DNA of 64,000 nucleotides, taken from assembly GCA_036850595.1 (NCBI GenBank), contig CM072163.1:4202595-4266594 (forward strand). Reading direction: 5' to 3'. The DNA comes from Rhyacichthys aspro (lineage: Eukaryota; Chordata; Actinopteri; Gobiiformes; Rhyacichthyidae). Made by a program: the position numbers and the translations under genes. Of this stretch, positions 50,896-63,925 are shown in pieces (position 1 is the stretch's first letter; the number at the start of each line of letters is the position of its first letter). Under the pieces are notes generated by a model. That model saw nothing but the letters and a program-made list of their open reading frames with translations, ran no database searches and was not told where the DNA came from.

Positions 50896-52631
50896 ATGTG
50901 ATGGAGGAGTTTTTCAGGTTGAATTTACATGACAGCGAAGTGTAAAAATGCTAAACATATTCGGAAAAACAATAGAGATGGCACAATTGTAAACATAGAA
51001 ACAGTTTGTAACGATGTTTTTTGTATTCTTTGCTACAATATTGTATTTATTTTAATTTATTACAGCCCCATACATGAATAATTGTCTGCTGTATCAAGTT
51101 AAATAAACACAAGCCTTAGCAGAGCACAGTAGTTTCTAGAGCAGGTAGTGATGAGGTGATTCAGTCGGGACCCTCAGGTGATGGGGGCCCCCGGCTGTGT
51201 CTCCAGAGCAACACTTATTGCTGCGGGCCTCCCTCGACCCTCATCCTGCCTCTTGTCATCGGACCGCTCCACTGAACATCACCCCAGGGGGCACTTTTAG
51301 GCACTGTTCTCAAACTAATTGGCTGCAGCACTGTCCGGCCAATAGCCTCATAAGATGCTCATTTTCTGGTTTGGCAGGTTTTTTCTCCTTAAGGGCAACT
51401 TGGGAAGCATTAGCGCCTCCAGCAGAAGCCTGCACACACTGCTGCTGTGTTTCTCCATCAATGGAAAGCCACCAAAGTCCCTAAACATGAAGAAAAAAAG
51501 ATCTTATTTCCCAGAAGTCCCTGTACGAGTCTGCTTCAGTGTGTTCTAGTGCCATTTCTGTCATAGTTACAAGTTATAATCTGGGCACACTTACAAAGAG
51601 TGTTATTTAGTATTTTAAATGCATGTGTTTATGGTTGCATTTAAAGAAAATAAGTTTTTTCATTCAATCACAATAATAACATTAATACAGTTCATGCTAG
51701 TAATGCTTTTTGGTCCTTAAAAAAGTGCAATACAATATTTTTAAAGCTCCAAATTACAAAATGACACGTATAGTTGCATTGCTTGACACATTATTTTTGC
51801 TGCTCTGTGTACTCCTCTCTGATGTGCTATAAATAAAAGTTACAGGCCTCAAAAAAAATGGACCGCCAGTGTTCATTTTTCCCCCCGAGATTTCTATTTT
51901 GCTCGTCTTTGTTGAATTGTCTCACCGCCTCAAGGTCAGACTTTTATTTAGTTTTTGTCAGCTCCAGTTTTTACAGTAACTTCTCGCCAAATGAGGCGGC
52001 CCCATGCTGCCTGACACTGTGAACTCCACCTGCCTGTCTCCACCTGTGGATGACTGATGTGTTGTTTTATAGACATCTTAGGCTGTCTCTCGCTCGTACA
52101 CCCACGAATGTCACTGCCTATGCTGCTCGAGTCAGATCACTGCCTCCCTCTTGTTCCCTTTTTATCTCCTTCCCTCCTTTCCGCTGATAGTTTCACGCAC
52201 CAAGAGGCAACAGCCACGTGCGTGTGCTCTCATATCATTTGCATTACAATTTAGATAAGAACTGCTAAACCTATACATGCCCTGATTTCTGCGCTAATGC
52301 AAGTTTGGAGATTACAAGACACTTACTGGGAGCAGAGAGGAGTTGTTGTCAGTCTTTTTTGCACCAATCATAATGAAGCTTTGAGATGGCATGTGGCGGT
52401 GTTATCAAAGATCGCACTGTTCACTTATTCTCATGGGAACGAGGAGGTGCTGTGAGAAATGTAGTGTCAATCATTGGGGCACTGTGTCTTTGGAGATAAT
52501 CTTCCATAACTCCCACCCGACAATCATCCCACTACATCGGCCCAGCCAGCCCCAAACCTTCAAACTTTAATTCACATTGAACTAAAGCTACACAATACAT
52601 TTTAAAATCAAATCTTCTGACATAAAGCAGG

Positions 52632-52654
52632 TATTTATTTATTTATTTATTTGT
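52632..52654. repeat. TATT tetranucleotide microsatellite
   Basis: Five to six uninterrupted TATT units in AT-rich DNA. Confidence 0.9.
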
Positions 52655-55083
52655 AACACTATCTCACAGGGAAACTGTATTATCCAATTGAAAAAGGCTA
52701 GTATAATGGAACCCCTACAAATGTGTAGTATTCATCCAAAACTATCTCAAGACAGACAGAGGCATCCTCAGTGTTTTTCTATAAACCGCAAAGCCACCCG
52801 AAAAAATAAACAGCTGTAGCTTCAAGATAAATTGTTATGAAATATGGAAAGACAAAGAGATTGGTATTTATTATGTTTACTGCAGATACAGTCAAGATCA
52901 AAGTACGAAGACCTAATGATCTGTCTATGCATCTACTTTGTGAATGCAACCCGTCTAAAGGTCACTATGTTCTGTAAACACGATTTAATAGCTTCTGCCT
53001 GCTCTGGGCTGAAAAAAGAAAAGAAAAAGGCCACTGCCAAGCTACTGTTCTCCATTGACTTTGAACAGGAAGACATTTTCAACAAAAGTGAACCTCTAAA
53101 AACTTTTGCTTAGTGTGTTCAGCAGAAACAATCCATGACATTCACCCATTTGCCACGAGTTGTACCTAAGAAAGGATAAGTAAAATTTCTTCTGAGAGCT
53201 TGTAGTTTTTTTGTTGTCATCTGGCCTCAGGATTGAATCATGCATATACACATCACTAAGACACACAAAATGAACTAATTGTGACTTTTATTTATCAATT
53301 TCTGCAGAAACCTTTATATTCTTGGTCTTTTTGGCAGTTCAACATACCAAGAGCAAGACTTTAGATACAAGTCTCAGGCAGTAACACAGATCAGCCTCAA
53401 CACTCGCAGAACATTAGGTAAACATTATTCTTATCTTGAAATGACACCTGTTAGTGGGTGGGATTTATTAGCAGCGCAAGAACCTATTATTCAGCCATTA
53501 CTTTGACAGCAGAAAAAATAACATTGACTGACATTGATAAGGACCACATAGAAATGACTTTATGAGAAACTAGGCTGTTTTGATTCAGACTAGTTTCTTA
53601 TTATTCACGTTTATCACATGGGAAGAGTTCTGAACAGAAACACTTACAGTTTGAAGCAACTACAGTAAATGCTTCCCATAAATGTACACACAGATGGCAC
53701 ATTTAAAGACAAAAATGATTTAGGTTTTATCCTCCCTGCAGTTTTTCCTGCTGAGTGACACAGCAGTATAACTTCTCCCCAGAGAAATAAGAGAAGAATC
53801 TTAAAAAGAAGAAAAAGTGCTTATATCCCGTTTTTGTGTGCAGTGGCTGTCTCCTTCTGAGCCAAAGCTCAATGAAAGAATGCAAGCATGAAATTTTCCC
53901 TAATGCAAGCTATCTGTTCTCAACCTTGACTGGTGCAGGTAAGAACTATGCAAGAAAATGTGAACTAAATCCTAAGTTTCATGCTTTAATATCAACTGAT
54001 GAAATATAAAACTGGGACTGGGTTGAAGTCAAGAGCAAACCCATTGGAGCCATATGGTTTTCTGGTTCAGATCAATTGGTTCTCATATGTTAGTGGCCTA
54101 TTTCTGGGTTCACACTTAGGAATGATATCCTACTGCGTTGACAGCTGTTTACAGCAGAGACACCTCTTTTATTTTGTCTAAAGTTTCGTGCAGCCATCCA
54201 TCTCAGACACTTCCTTTTCCATTTTCCACATTCCCGAAAGGTTCACTTGGGTCTTCGCTGGACATTAAGCACTGAAGTATTTGGGTCGTTTCAGAAGAGA
54301 AGCTTTGCATCGAGGTTATGTCCGTCCATCATTACGTGTCTCAAGTTGCTGTGAAACTTCAAACCGGGGCAGATGCTGAATGCAATTAAGAGTTTAAAAT
54401 GTACTGATGAAAAACAAACAGAGTTCATATTGATCTCTTTTCATCCATAAAAAGAGTGAGGGGTTGGATAAGATATTTATTTTTCTATGGCCTAATATCA
54501 AAACAACATTTACCCCAAAGACAGGCAGATTTCCCACAAATATCTACATTTTTGAGGGCTGTGGCTGTTCAAAAAATCAAACCATCAACCTTTTTAATGC
54601 TTTTCACAACATTTTTTGTACTCAGAGTCCAGCAGGAGTTCATAGAGCTGGCAAATGTGTTCTACCAAAAGTGGAAACATATTGTTGAGTGATATTTTTT
54701 TAATAATAATGGTTTATGGATCACCAAGAAGTCTCAGTCCAGTGATTCTAACAAATCTTTTAAAAGCACAATAAATGCTACAATTGGATTAGATTACAGC
54801 CTGAGTACCAAGAAGTCCCTCCAGATTGTGTTTCACATTGTTTTTCACAATAAAGCACAGTCTGAAAGAACATTTTGGAGCTCTACATTTCAAGGTGGAT
54901 CTGTTTTTACTTCACTAACATATCGCTGCGTTTCAGTTTCATCTTGATCTTAATGAAATTCTATGAAAAAAGTTTGTAGAAATAACTTTGAAAACTCAAC
55001 CCAAAGTAAAAACAGGAGCAACTATTGTATTTAGAGATGTCCTGTTGTTGTTGTAAATGCTGTTAAGGATTTCCTCATCAGTG

Positions 55084-55100
55084 TTTTTTTTTTTTTTTTT
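55084..55100. repeat. Poly-T tract of 17
   Basis: Seventeen consecutive T on the + strand. On the minus strand this is an A-tail-like run, but no recognisable retroelement precedes it. Confidence 0.85.
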
Positions 55101-55245
55101 ATGTGACTGGTTTAAAACCGCGGGCTCCATTTCCTCCAGTGAGCGCTGTGTGGTTGAGCAGACACAGAGTCGTCCTAATGGGAAACACAGACGGGGCTTT
55201 AAATATCCACTCTGCAGCTCCCTGTTATGAGAGTGTGCTGCCAAA

Positions 55246-55288
55246 GGGGGTGTAGCGAGGGCGGGGCGAGGGTGGAGGAGCGAGGGGG
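55246..55288 (+). other. Candidate G-quadruplex motif
   Basis: Five runs of three or more G (55246-55250, 55259-55261, 55263-55266, 55270-55272, 55284-55288) are separated by loops of 8, 1, 3 and 11 bases. The patch is unusually GC- and CpG-rich for its surroundings and lies in a mixed-composition region that may be a regulatory element. Confidence 0.45.
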
Positions 55289-58052
55289 TAATGCCAGTAT
55301 ACTCGAGGCTGCAGCGGGGGTAATAAGAACCATGCTGCCAGGGGTTAAAAGTACTTAATGACTCATTCGGTAACAATGCTCTGCGCCCAAAACGTAAAGA
55401 TGTGACGATAAAGGCAGCTGTTAGACTGGTATTTCAATTGAGAAGATTTAAAAATAGCATCCTTTGAGGTTGTCATATTGAAGACCAGGCTTAAGAGCAT
55501 TTTTAAGATCATGTCTTAGAGTCTAACTTATTTTTACTCATTTATTTTCAATCATTTTTAGTCTTTACTTGGTCTTGAACGTTGTTTCTGGATTTTAATT
55601 CTACATCAACCATCATCAACTCATCATTAGTCCCTATATTATTGATTCTTTTTACTGGAATTTGTTGTTGTTGTAATGTGTTATACCTTAGACTTGGTTA
55701 AGGCCTGGCTTTTCTGTATTGCTCAGAGAGAAACGAGGCTAAAGGCAGATGGGATGGACCCTGCAATAAAGCTACAAACAGACAAAATCTGTGTGGGATG
55801 TACTGTTTGTCATTGCAGACTTACTTTTCATTTCGCTTTAGCTCATTGGAAAAACCAACAGAAGCCTCAGTACAACACTTGTCATCAGGTTTTCATCCTT
55901 GCTTTTGTTTTATTGCTTGAAATTCGATGTTGATCATTTGCATTGGGAGCACGTCCCAGAAATCTGTATCTGGATCCAAAAATAGAGTTCGATGTCAGGG
56001 TTTCTTCCAGCATGACATGATTTGCTCAAATTTGCTCGAGACATGCCACCAAAATCCTGACTTCGAAATAGCAATTACAGATCAGTGACAAACTGCCAAA
56101 GTCTCAAGGGTGAGTTGTTTTTAGTTCTGTGCCGAATTGATATCACCGCTGATGTTTTGTCTTTGATGTGTCACTCTAAACATTCGCCAAGTGCTGGTCA
56201 TACCTGATTGAGCGAGGCTGCACTGTGTAGGACTGAACACAAGTGCATTCACTAATTTACCTTTTAGTGATGTTAAGTTTTCTAAGACTTAAATGGTGCT
56301 GACAGGCGTATTTATCTCATTTGTAACGCAAGGCTTCATTAGCTCCAGCAGCAAATGTACCAACTAATTTCATTCCCAAGGTATAATATAGTGCTATACT
56401 GACAGACCTGTAGCATCTTATGTTCACATTTTTAGGTTGCAGTTTTATCCCAGTGGTATTTAATTAAACAAACTGTTACTAAATGGCACTTACTCGTGTG
56501 GGTGATGGTGTTGCTTTATGTCTATCCATCTCCTTCCCTTCAGCGTCAATGAAAACAAGATTAGTGACATTTGTATGTATCAAGTGTCTTTTTACTTGCC
56601 ATCAGTGCAAAAAGGGTTTAAGTGCATGTAGTTGCCACGCTGTTTTATGTTGGAAAAATTATTGGAGCATTACATTTCATCTAAACCAAAACTCTAATGT
56701 AAGATATTGTAATTTCTTTCAGTAATTTTTGAAAAGTGTTGCATAAGAGATCTGTCTTCTATATGAGATTATAGTTTATCATTCTACAGGAAAAACAAGA
56801 GAAAAAAAAAAGAGAAAAAATATGATCGCTGTTTTGCAAGTTAGTAAAATGTCAGTGTCCTGCACGAGAAGAAAAGAGTAAGTAATACAGTCCACAGTCC
56901 ACTGCCATAAGGCTTTACACCGAGGTTTTATGATAGGTTCAGGCTTAGATCAAGGAAGTGCTCTTTTGCAATACACCAGGAATAAATAAAGGGTCTAGTA
57001 TTGAATGTCAAGGCAGAACAACATCTGTTTTGGATTAAAGAAAAATAATACGGCTTTATTTAAAATTGGGCTTGTCTGCAGAAACACAGTAAAACCAAGT
57101 AAGTAACAGCACACTGAGGCTGTGCAGGTTGTTTCAGGTTCCCTGAACTCAGTGTGTGGCGTGTGACGCTGAAGGGCATCTTAAGCATCAGAAGAAGACA
57201 AATGAGCCTTTGACCAAACTCCTTTATGATGCTGTATTATGTCTTTAGATGAGACTGGGTGTAGTGTAGCCACAGACTCCTTGAGTAAGCTTTATCTCTC
57301 GTATCATATTCAGGTTAAGAAAGAGCACCTTGGACGGTGAAGATGGATGGTGTGGGTATTATCGCTGTGTGAGTCCAGTGCTGTGCCAGAGTGTGGCTGG
57401 CAGCTTCATCGTGGGCCAGAGAAGTGAACAATGAGCAGTGAGACTCCAGTGATTTATACAGAACAGCTGTCTGGGGGGGTCCAATCATAGCTACCAGCAG
57501 CCGCCGACTCAGAGCAAACAAAGGGCTATTTATTGTGGGCATTACATGGAGATGGATGTGCTCTCAAATACTGCAGTGGGAGAGGGGGACTTCAGAGAGC
57601 AGGCAGAGCGTGGGACGTGGGATCCCAGTCCGGCACCAGCCTTTATTAGTGGCGTCCCAATAATATAACCAGCTCTCTGAGGACGGCCATAGAATTTCCT
57701 GTTCTTTCCAAATCTTGGGCAGAAATGAGGCCATCTCTACCTCTGGTGAGGAGAAACCCCGCCGCAGGCTGGAGACAGAGCGGCAGAAAAACACAGACGG
57801 AGCCAGACTGGCTTCACACCAAACCTGCAGAAGGTTTATACCACCCTACCTCCTGAGTTTCATTTTCCATGCTCTGTCGCTTTTCTGTCCAAGTATTTAA
57901 TGACTCAACTCTTCTCACTGAGTTCATTTGCTGTCATTATGTGGCTGCACACAGACATTTCCTAAATACACAGTTTATTTAGGAATTTTGATGCCGGCCA
58001 CTTTATGTCACTCTTCTGACTTTCTGACGAGTGAAGAGGTGATTAAGTAAAG

Positions 58053-58300
58053 TCATGTTGGTGTTGGGACCAGTCTGCTGTTTCTCAATGTGATGGAAGT
58101 CCTGGTGCTCGCCCAAATGTCTAAGAACATCAAAGAAAACCATGAGTCTCTGCCCTTCAATCATACTCTGCAATGTGTTTTTGGAGCATTTAAGATGGAT
58201 TTGAAGCGGACGATGGAACATTTGAAAAGTGGTTAATGGTGCTTTTTACCTGAAGTATTATATTGTGCATTAAAATAATAAAAACGTTCTAGGTGGTCTG
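58053..58300 (+). repeat. Copy 1 of a local unrecognised repeat family
   Basis: This segment aligns with 59318-59554 across most of its length. Both have CTGCTGTTTCTCAA, a GATGGA segment, TTTTGGTGCT or its variant, GTCTCTGCCCTTCA, TTAAGATGGATTTGA, a GTGCT-poly-T block and an A-rich block before GGTGGTCT. The family is not recognised and no coding frame is conserved between copies. Confidence 0.65.
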
Positions 58301-58957
58301 CCTGACTGTACATATACTTCCTTGATTTTAAGGTAAAATTAATTTGAGCTCTATTGTATACTGACTTTGTGTGAGGTATCATACCTTATCTTTATTCATG
58401 TTCAGCTTAAAAATGCAATGCTTGTCTTGGAAAAGTGAATTAGCTTAGCATTACAAGATCTTTCTTCACTTTTTTTTTAGGTGATATGTCTTTAGAAGTG
58501 ATATGTTAGAGAATAGTCTTTACTTAAAATCTGACTTTGTGTTTACCTTCACTTTTGCCAAAACCAACTCTTGATTATTCATGAATAACTTGAGTCCAAT
58601 CCTTACCTCAATTGAGTAAAAACCTTTCCTCGTTAAGGCTCCGTTCTGACGTAAACAAGGCTTTATGAGACTTTTCTCGACAAAAGCACAGCCAGACTTT
58701 AATGGTCAATACTGTGAGTGTTCACTGTTGTTGATGGTTGCACAGTCTCGTTCTTCGGCTCAAAGGTTCGAACCAAATTCCCGAACATCTCTCACTGTTT
58801 TTCTTTTAGAGTCAGATTTTGAGGTGTAAATCTGAGCCCTTTTGGTGGCAGCTGTTTTGTAGCTATGATTTATGCAGGAAACTTTTTGAATTTGGAATGA
58901 AATGTTTGTCACGAAAACCTTGACAAGAGCTGCAAGCTACAAATGTGAATAGGAATC

Positions 58958-59173
58958 TCCACGTTGGTGACATGAAGCCACTTTTTGAACAAGTTAGTGA
59001 GGTGAATAATTGAGAGCCATAGTGTTTTGCCTGTCCGGCTGTTTCCCATCATGATCTGAAGTGGGCTGAGGGACGACTGGAAAACTGTGCTGATTCTTGC
59101 AGCTTTTATGTTGATGAAGTGACAGAAAATGGCATAAATGAGCTCTTCACTCACTTTGTAGGTGGTCTGCATG
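58958..59173 (+). repeat. Probable third, more diverged copy of the local repeat family
   Basis: It shares a CACGTTGGT start with the copy at 59318, a GCTGTTTCCCATCATGAT segment resembling the GCTGTTTCTCAA part of the other copies, and an AGGTGGTCTGC end identical to the end of copy 1. Similarity in between is weak. Confidence 0.35.
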
Positions 59174-59317
59174 GCCGATTGTTAGTTGTGCAATATAGAA
59201 GAAATAGTATTATAGCTATTGTTGGACATTTGTGAATGGTTTGTAGTGTTGAATAGAGTTGGAGTATGAATGGAGATGGCCATATTGGTCGCTTAAAGAC
59301 ACACCTCGAACAAGTGT

Positions 59318-59554
59318 GGTCCACGTTGGTTTGAGTGGCCTGCTGTTTCTCAAAGTTGATGGAGGTTTTGGTGCTGGACAAAAGTTGGAGAATAATATAA
59401 TGGTGTCTCTGCCCTTCATTCATGGTTTTAAGATGGATTTGAGGTGGACTTTGGAAGATTTAGAAAACTGTAAAAATGTGCTGCTTTTTTTCTTACATGA
59501 AGCATTATAATACACCTTTAAAAAAAAGACGTTGCCCAACTTTCACGGTGGTCT
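59318..59554 (+). repeat. Copy 2 of a local unrecognised repeat family
   Basis: Direct-orientation partner of 58053-58300. Point differences and small indels are spread along its length, so the duplication is old. It could be a segmental duplication of non-coding DNA or two insertions of a SINE- or MITE-like element. Confidence 0.65.
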
Positions 59555-61375
59555 CTCAAGCCGTATTTGTGTCTGTCAGCGTTTTTTTGTGTAAAGAAAG
59601 CTCCATTTCACAGTGGCCCCTTCATTATGGCAGAAATGGAGGACAAGCTTAAAGAAACAAATCATAATCAGTTTGTAGATACAGTCAAGTAATACAGAGG
59701 TTTGTACTCTGATTAAAAGGTTCCTCATCTTCATTTAAAATAGCTTTTGCCCCACTTCAAATGGAAACACAAATGGTGGAAATGTGCAAATTACTCGGTG
59801 TGCAGTCGAGCTTTTGTATCTGCTGACCTTGCTGCTTACATCTGCAATACGGCTACAACCAAGAAAACTGGAGAGATGTGAATTAGGAGCAGCCCTGGGG
59901 TTTGATAAATGACAGTCATCAAGTAAAGGAAGTTCGAAATCGAGGCCTGTCTCTTTGAGCTGAACTGTGGATAAAAAATCACCAGGTCGTTGTTTTGAGG
60001 AAGTAGTTTAATATCTCTTTCACTCGAGAGATTTGTTTGCTTGTGTTTGAGTATCCTGTATTAGTCTCCTGTTTGCCGCTGCTGGACTTTCATGAATGGA
60101 TGAGTGTTGTGTTTGTTTGGAGCTGGGCCCGGGGCCTCTGCCGACTCACAATCACAGGAAACTCATTCATCCATCTCCCTGCTGAAACATAACACTTACA
60201 GACCACTGGCGCAATACTCCTGCACTCACTCATCAGCCAATTACTTACACATCTAGATTAGCTCATTTAGAAAACTAAGGAAGTCTCAACTGGACTCTGT
60301 TAACAGTGTTTCCTCTCGTTATCCGTTTGTAAAATGATCTGAACCATGTGATACCTTTCCGCCGCGAGGGTCAGAGCTTCCTAACTCTCTCTAGTTAAAC
60401 CACTAAACTGTGACTGTGTAGCTTTCTTCATCGACAACCTGCACACCTCCCACAATAATACCTCAAAAATGCCCATTGGTTAGTTCGGAGACACCCACTG
60501 GGTAAGCGTTTATCCACATTTTCCGGAGTCGAAGCCAGGCTGAGTAAGTGTTACAGGCTGCAGACCTGACTGTAGACCGCATTGGTTTGATGATTTTTAA
60601 CTTCTATTTGCTCTCATAACACAATACCATATCACTTTAGTGAGCCTGTGACCTAAATAACACCACTGCCAGGCAATTATGATTTCCAAAAAGGAACATG
60701 TTCAAACTAACAAAGTGTTTAAACAGTAGAAAATCCAAACCGCGAACACTGTGTTCAAGATGGTGCAATACACTGCAATTATTCTTTTGTCTAGAAAATA
60801 TTTAATTATCTTTGTACCAATGGCTCAAACAGACATTTAACTTTATGTGGTTCTGTTTTTATGTTTATGTCCACTGTCTGTGTTGAGAAAAAGTACTGTC
60901 TGGTCTAATACAACACAGGTGGGTTAACACGAGGCTGTAAAGTGGACCTGGTGTGTGTCCAGAACATGTTAAAGGACTCACTCAGGGACCAAACATCAGT
61001 ATATTGCACCTTGGGAATAGGTCACTGGCTGTTTTATGTGTGAGCGCAGATGCAAATGTAGGTGTTTCATTAAAATGCAGGCAGGACATAAGCTGTTTAA
61101 CCCAGACATGATGCAGACATGTTCCACCTCTCTTTTATGTAAATAGGTATGAGCAAAAAATAAGAATACATCTGTGCGGACATAGCCATAGGTGTACCTT
61201 GCCAATTATTTTAAATTCTGCTTTTCAAAATGCAGCAACAAAATGACTTCAACACATATTAGAGTTGTAAGATAAATGGAAAAAGAATGGAAAACAATAA
61301 CTATGTTTAATTCTATGTCTTCAATTAACCTTTGGCAAAGAAAATGTAACAATTATTCAAATTTGAAAATGCTGT

Positions 61376-61555
61376 TTTATTTTATATTTAATTTAATTTA
61401 ATTTAATTTAATTTAATTTAATTTAATTTAATTTAATTTTATTTTATTTTATTTTATTTTATTTTATTTTTTTATTTTATTTTATTTTATTTTATTTTAT
61501 TTTATTTTATTTTATTTTATTTTATTTTATTTTTATTTTTATTTTTATTTTTATT
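61376..61555. repeat. Compound AT microsatellite: TTTAA, then TTTTA, then TTTTTA
   Basis: About ten TTTAA units (to about 61437) pass into about eighteen TTTTA units (to about 61531, one unit lengthened). Three to four TTTTTA units follow. The strand is entirely A and T for roughly 180 bases. Confidence 0.95.
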
Positions 61556-62179
61556 GTTGTGCACTCCCTTTTCAACAAAATAAAACAGGAGCAACCCTTA
61601 ATGCTTCTCAGTTTGCTATATGTGGACAGTGAATATAACACTTGTTCTTATCAGTTATGTGTTACTTCCTTTTTTATCACTTAATAATACAATACATTAC
61701 GTTTTAAACTAGTACTAGTACATTTTCCAACATTACTTTTGAAATGAAAATGCACTAAATTGAACAGAGCCTCTGTGTGCTACCTGTACTTAGCCCATAA
61801 AGTACCCATAAAGTGAGCACCTTATCCATCCAACATTACCCATATAAACTGCTATATATCATTTCTTTTACTTGCATGTTTTAACATTCAAATTTCACTC
61901 TAAAGCCAACAATTTTCAAAGACAAAGCCAAAGTATTAGGTGGTCTTTTTAATGGCGGCGTAGGAGTGAGTCAACAGTGATGATTTTGTTAAACAAGCCA
62001 GCACTTCATCTTCAAAAAATCTTGGCTGTTGGAGCAGCCACTTGGCCATATGCAACATCACTTTTGAACATTTTTGACATCTAAACCACTCCAAGGAACA
62101 TAAAAGAGCCATCATATTTATCCTGGAATTATTTTTCCATTGTGTGCAGTTTAAAGCATGGCATTGTTCAGAAACGTGT

Positions 62180-62470
62180 GCTGCGTGGACTCCCCGCTGC
62201 GCGCTTATAGCAAACACATGCCGAGGCTGAGTTGTAATGATTTAGACTATATTTGAACCTGCCACGACCACAGCACTAGAACAATCTCTCATCGTCAATT
62301 TTAATTACCCGAAGAGCTTGGCCACCACTCTCCGCAGTGTCATGGCAAAGCGGCTTTAACTGCAAACCGCGCTGGCAGGATTTGGGTTTCCCTCCTTCCT
62401 GGATTCAATTATGTTTTCCAGAAACTCTCACTGAAATCAGGCAATGGACTTTAGAGGAAATTGGCAGCAT
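62180..62470. promoter_or_regulatory. Candidate conserved non-coding element
   Basis: Mixed GC and AT composition without repeats. Notable sites are CAATTTTAATTACC (a homeodomain-type TAATTA site) at about 62296-62310, GCTTGGCCACC and GGCTTTAACTGC. Open frames are short. The call rests on texture only and needs cross-species alignment. Confidence 0.25.
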
Positions 62471-63529
62471 TTTTCTGCATGTGTGATGACCCTGGTCTGG
62501 TTTTGCATTTTTAAGCAAAGTGTTGAAAATACACAATAATTATGGCCTTTGTTAAAGCTTTTAAGTGGAAAAAAATGGATTCTTAGGAAGCCCCAGCGTC
62601 ACACTAACTATGAAACTAATGTGTGTCTCTCTCAAATGCATTTAAACACCAACCAATAACAATAACAAAATTTATAATACGTTTTTTGGCCCAATTTTTA
62701 TTGATCAGCTAAAAGTGATCCATATGTTGCCAATTAATCGTCTATATTGGTAATCTTACACTGTAGTATAGAGAATTGTCTCATAGGCCACATCTAAATC
62801 CTCAAATTAAATCTCTCGGGACACAGTCAGTACACATTTGGAGCATTATGCATTAAAACTAGCCTCATTAGGATCGAACCTTAAATCCAGATCTATAATG
62901 CCATCTGGACATTTTTGACTGGGTTAAGACCAATGCATTTTCATTTGAAACACAAAAATGCTAAGAAATCCTTCAGCCGGTCATGTTGAAGGATGAGGTT
63001 TGCAACATATTATTAAAGCACGTATTTTTAAAGCAACAATACGTAACTATTCAGGATTTGAGGCCAGGAGGAGCTCTGTCTGCAAACACTCAAAGGTGGT
63101 CACATTTCAGTCTCAGTTTTAGCCATTTTCATGCTAAATGTCAGTTCAGTGGGAATGAAACACCACAACACAACACAAGTAAGGCATTGTGGAATCTAAA
63201 TACATTAACCTAGGCTCATCAAAGCAATACATTTCGAATCTTTGTCAATCAACATCTCTGTGGTCTAGTTTTCTTACTAATAACTTATTGTCTTACTAAT
63301 CTCTTACTAAAATAACTGTAGGAGAGCCAAAGCACTACCAAACAAAAGATGAATAGTATTAAAGTTCACATGTAAACAGATGAATGGGCATTTCTCTGTA
63401 AATCAGGTTCTCATGTTTAATCTTTACAGAAAGAACTCATTGTTGTGTTGCTGGATGTGTGTTTGGTGTCAGCATATGAGCTTTTTAATTAAGACTCACA
63501 GTTCAAGTTTCCACAGAGGCTCTGTGTGT

Positions 63530-63925
63530 GTTGGGTTACCTGAGGTGGGACAGAGCATGGCTTCGCGGGACAGAGCTCAACCCAAGATAAAGTCCAGCGT
63601 TCTGGCTCCTTCCTGCGCCCTGGGGTAAGAGGGCAGCTGCAGGGGGACACGGGAGATGGGTTGTGTTGCGACGGCTATAGCTCGAGGCCCGCTCCCCGAA
63701 CAGGGTCCTGTTACCGCTGTGGGGACGGAGATGAGTGAGCCGGGGTCAGGGGTCACCGGAGCTTCCTCGGCTGTGAGTCGGAAACAGGCGGGAGACGGTA
63801 AAGTCTGTTGGATCTGTTTCAGCCTGTGTTATTGTCCCAATGAAAGCTTGACTCCCAGCAGAGGTAAAACAACACATTCACAGGAGTATCACTGTGTTTA
63901 CTGGGCTTCACCAAGAACGTCCTGA
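63530..63925 (+). CDS. Possible first exon(s) of a gene running off the right edge
   Basis: CpG density rises sharply between 63550 and 63800, as at a vertebrate promoter. An ATG at 63557 opens 22 codons (starting MASRDRAQPK) that run into a good donor, GGG followed by GTAAGA, at 63625. A second frame with ATGs at 63656 and 63731 extends to 63925 and contains GDGKVCWICF, a Cys-x2-Cys pair like the start of a RING-CH domain. No further zinc ligands follow in frame, and the later part looks intronic. I cannot name a gene. A non-coding CpG-rich element is the main alternative. Confidence 0.25.

Larger units (their letters stand above)
47541..63529. other. Gene-poor stretch downstream of fzd1
   Basis: No open frame here looks like a real gene. 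The longest frames (for example 122 codons near 47.5 kb, 126 on the minus strand near 55 kb, 95 near 51.2 kb) lack recognisable domains and coincide with GC-richer patches. Repeats and candidate regulatory elements inside are listed separately. Mixed-composition patches at 51130-51480, 52230-52540, 57330-57850 and 60030-60250 have the texture of conserved non-coding DNA. The layout fits a regulatory landscape beside a developmental gene. Confidence 0.55.

Noticed and set aside
58762..58780. GGTTCGAACC, resembling a tRNA B box
   Set aside because: No A box or acceptor stem partner upstream; likely a chance palindrome.
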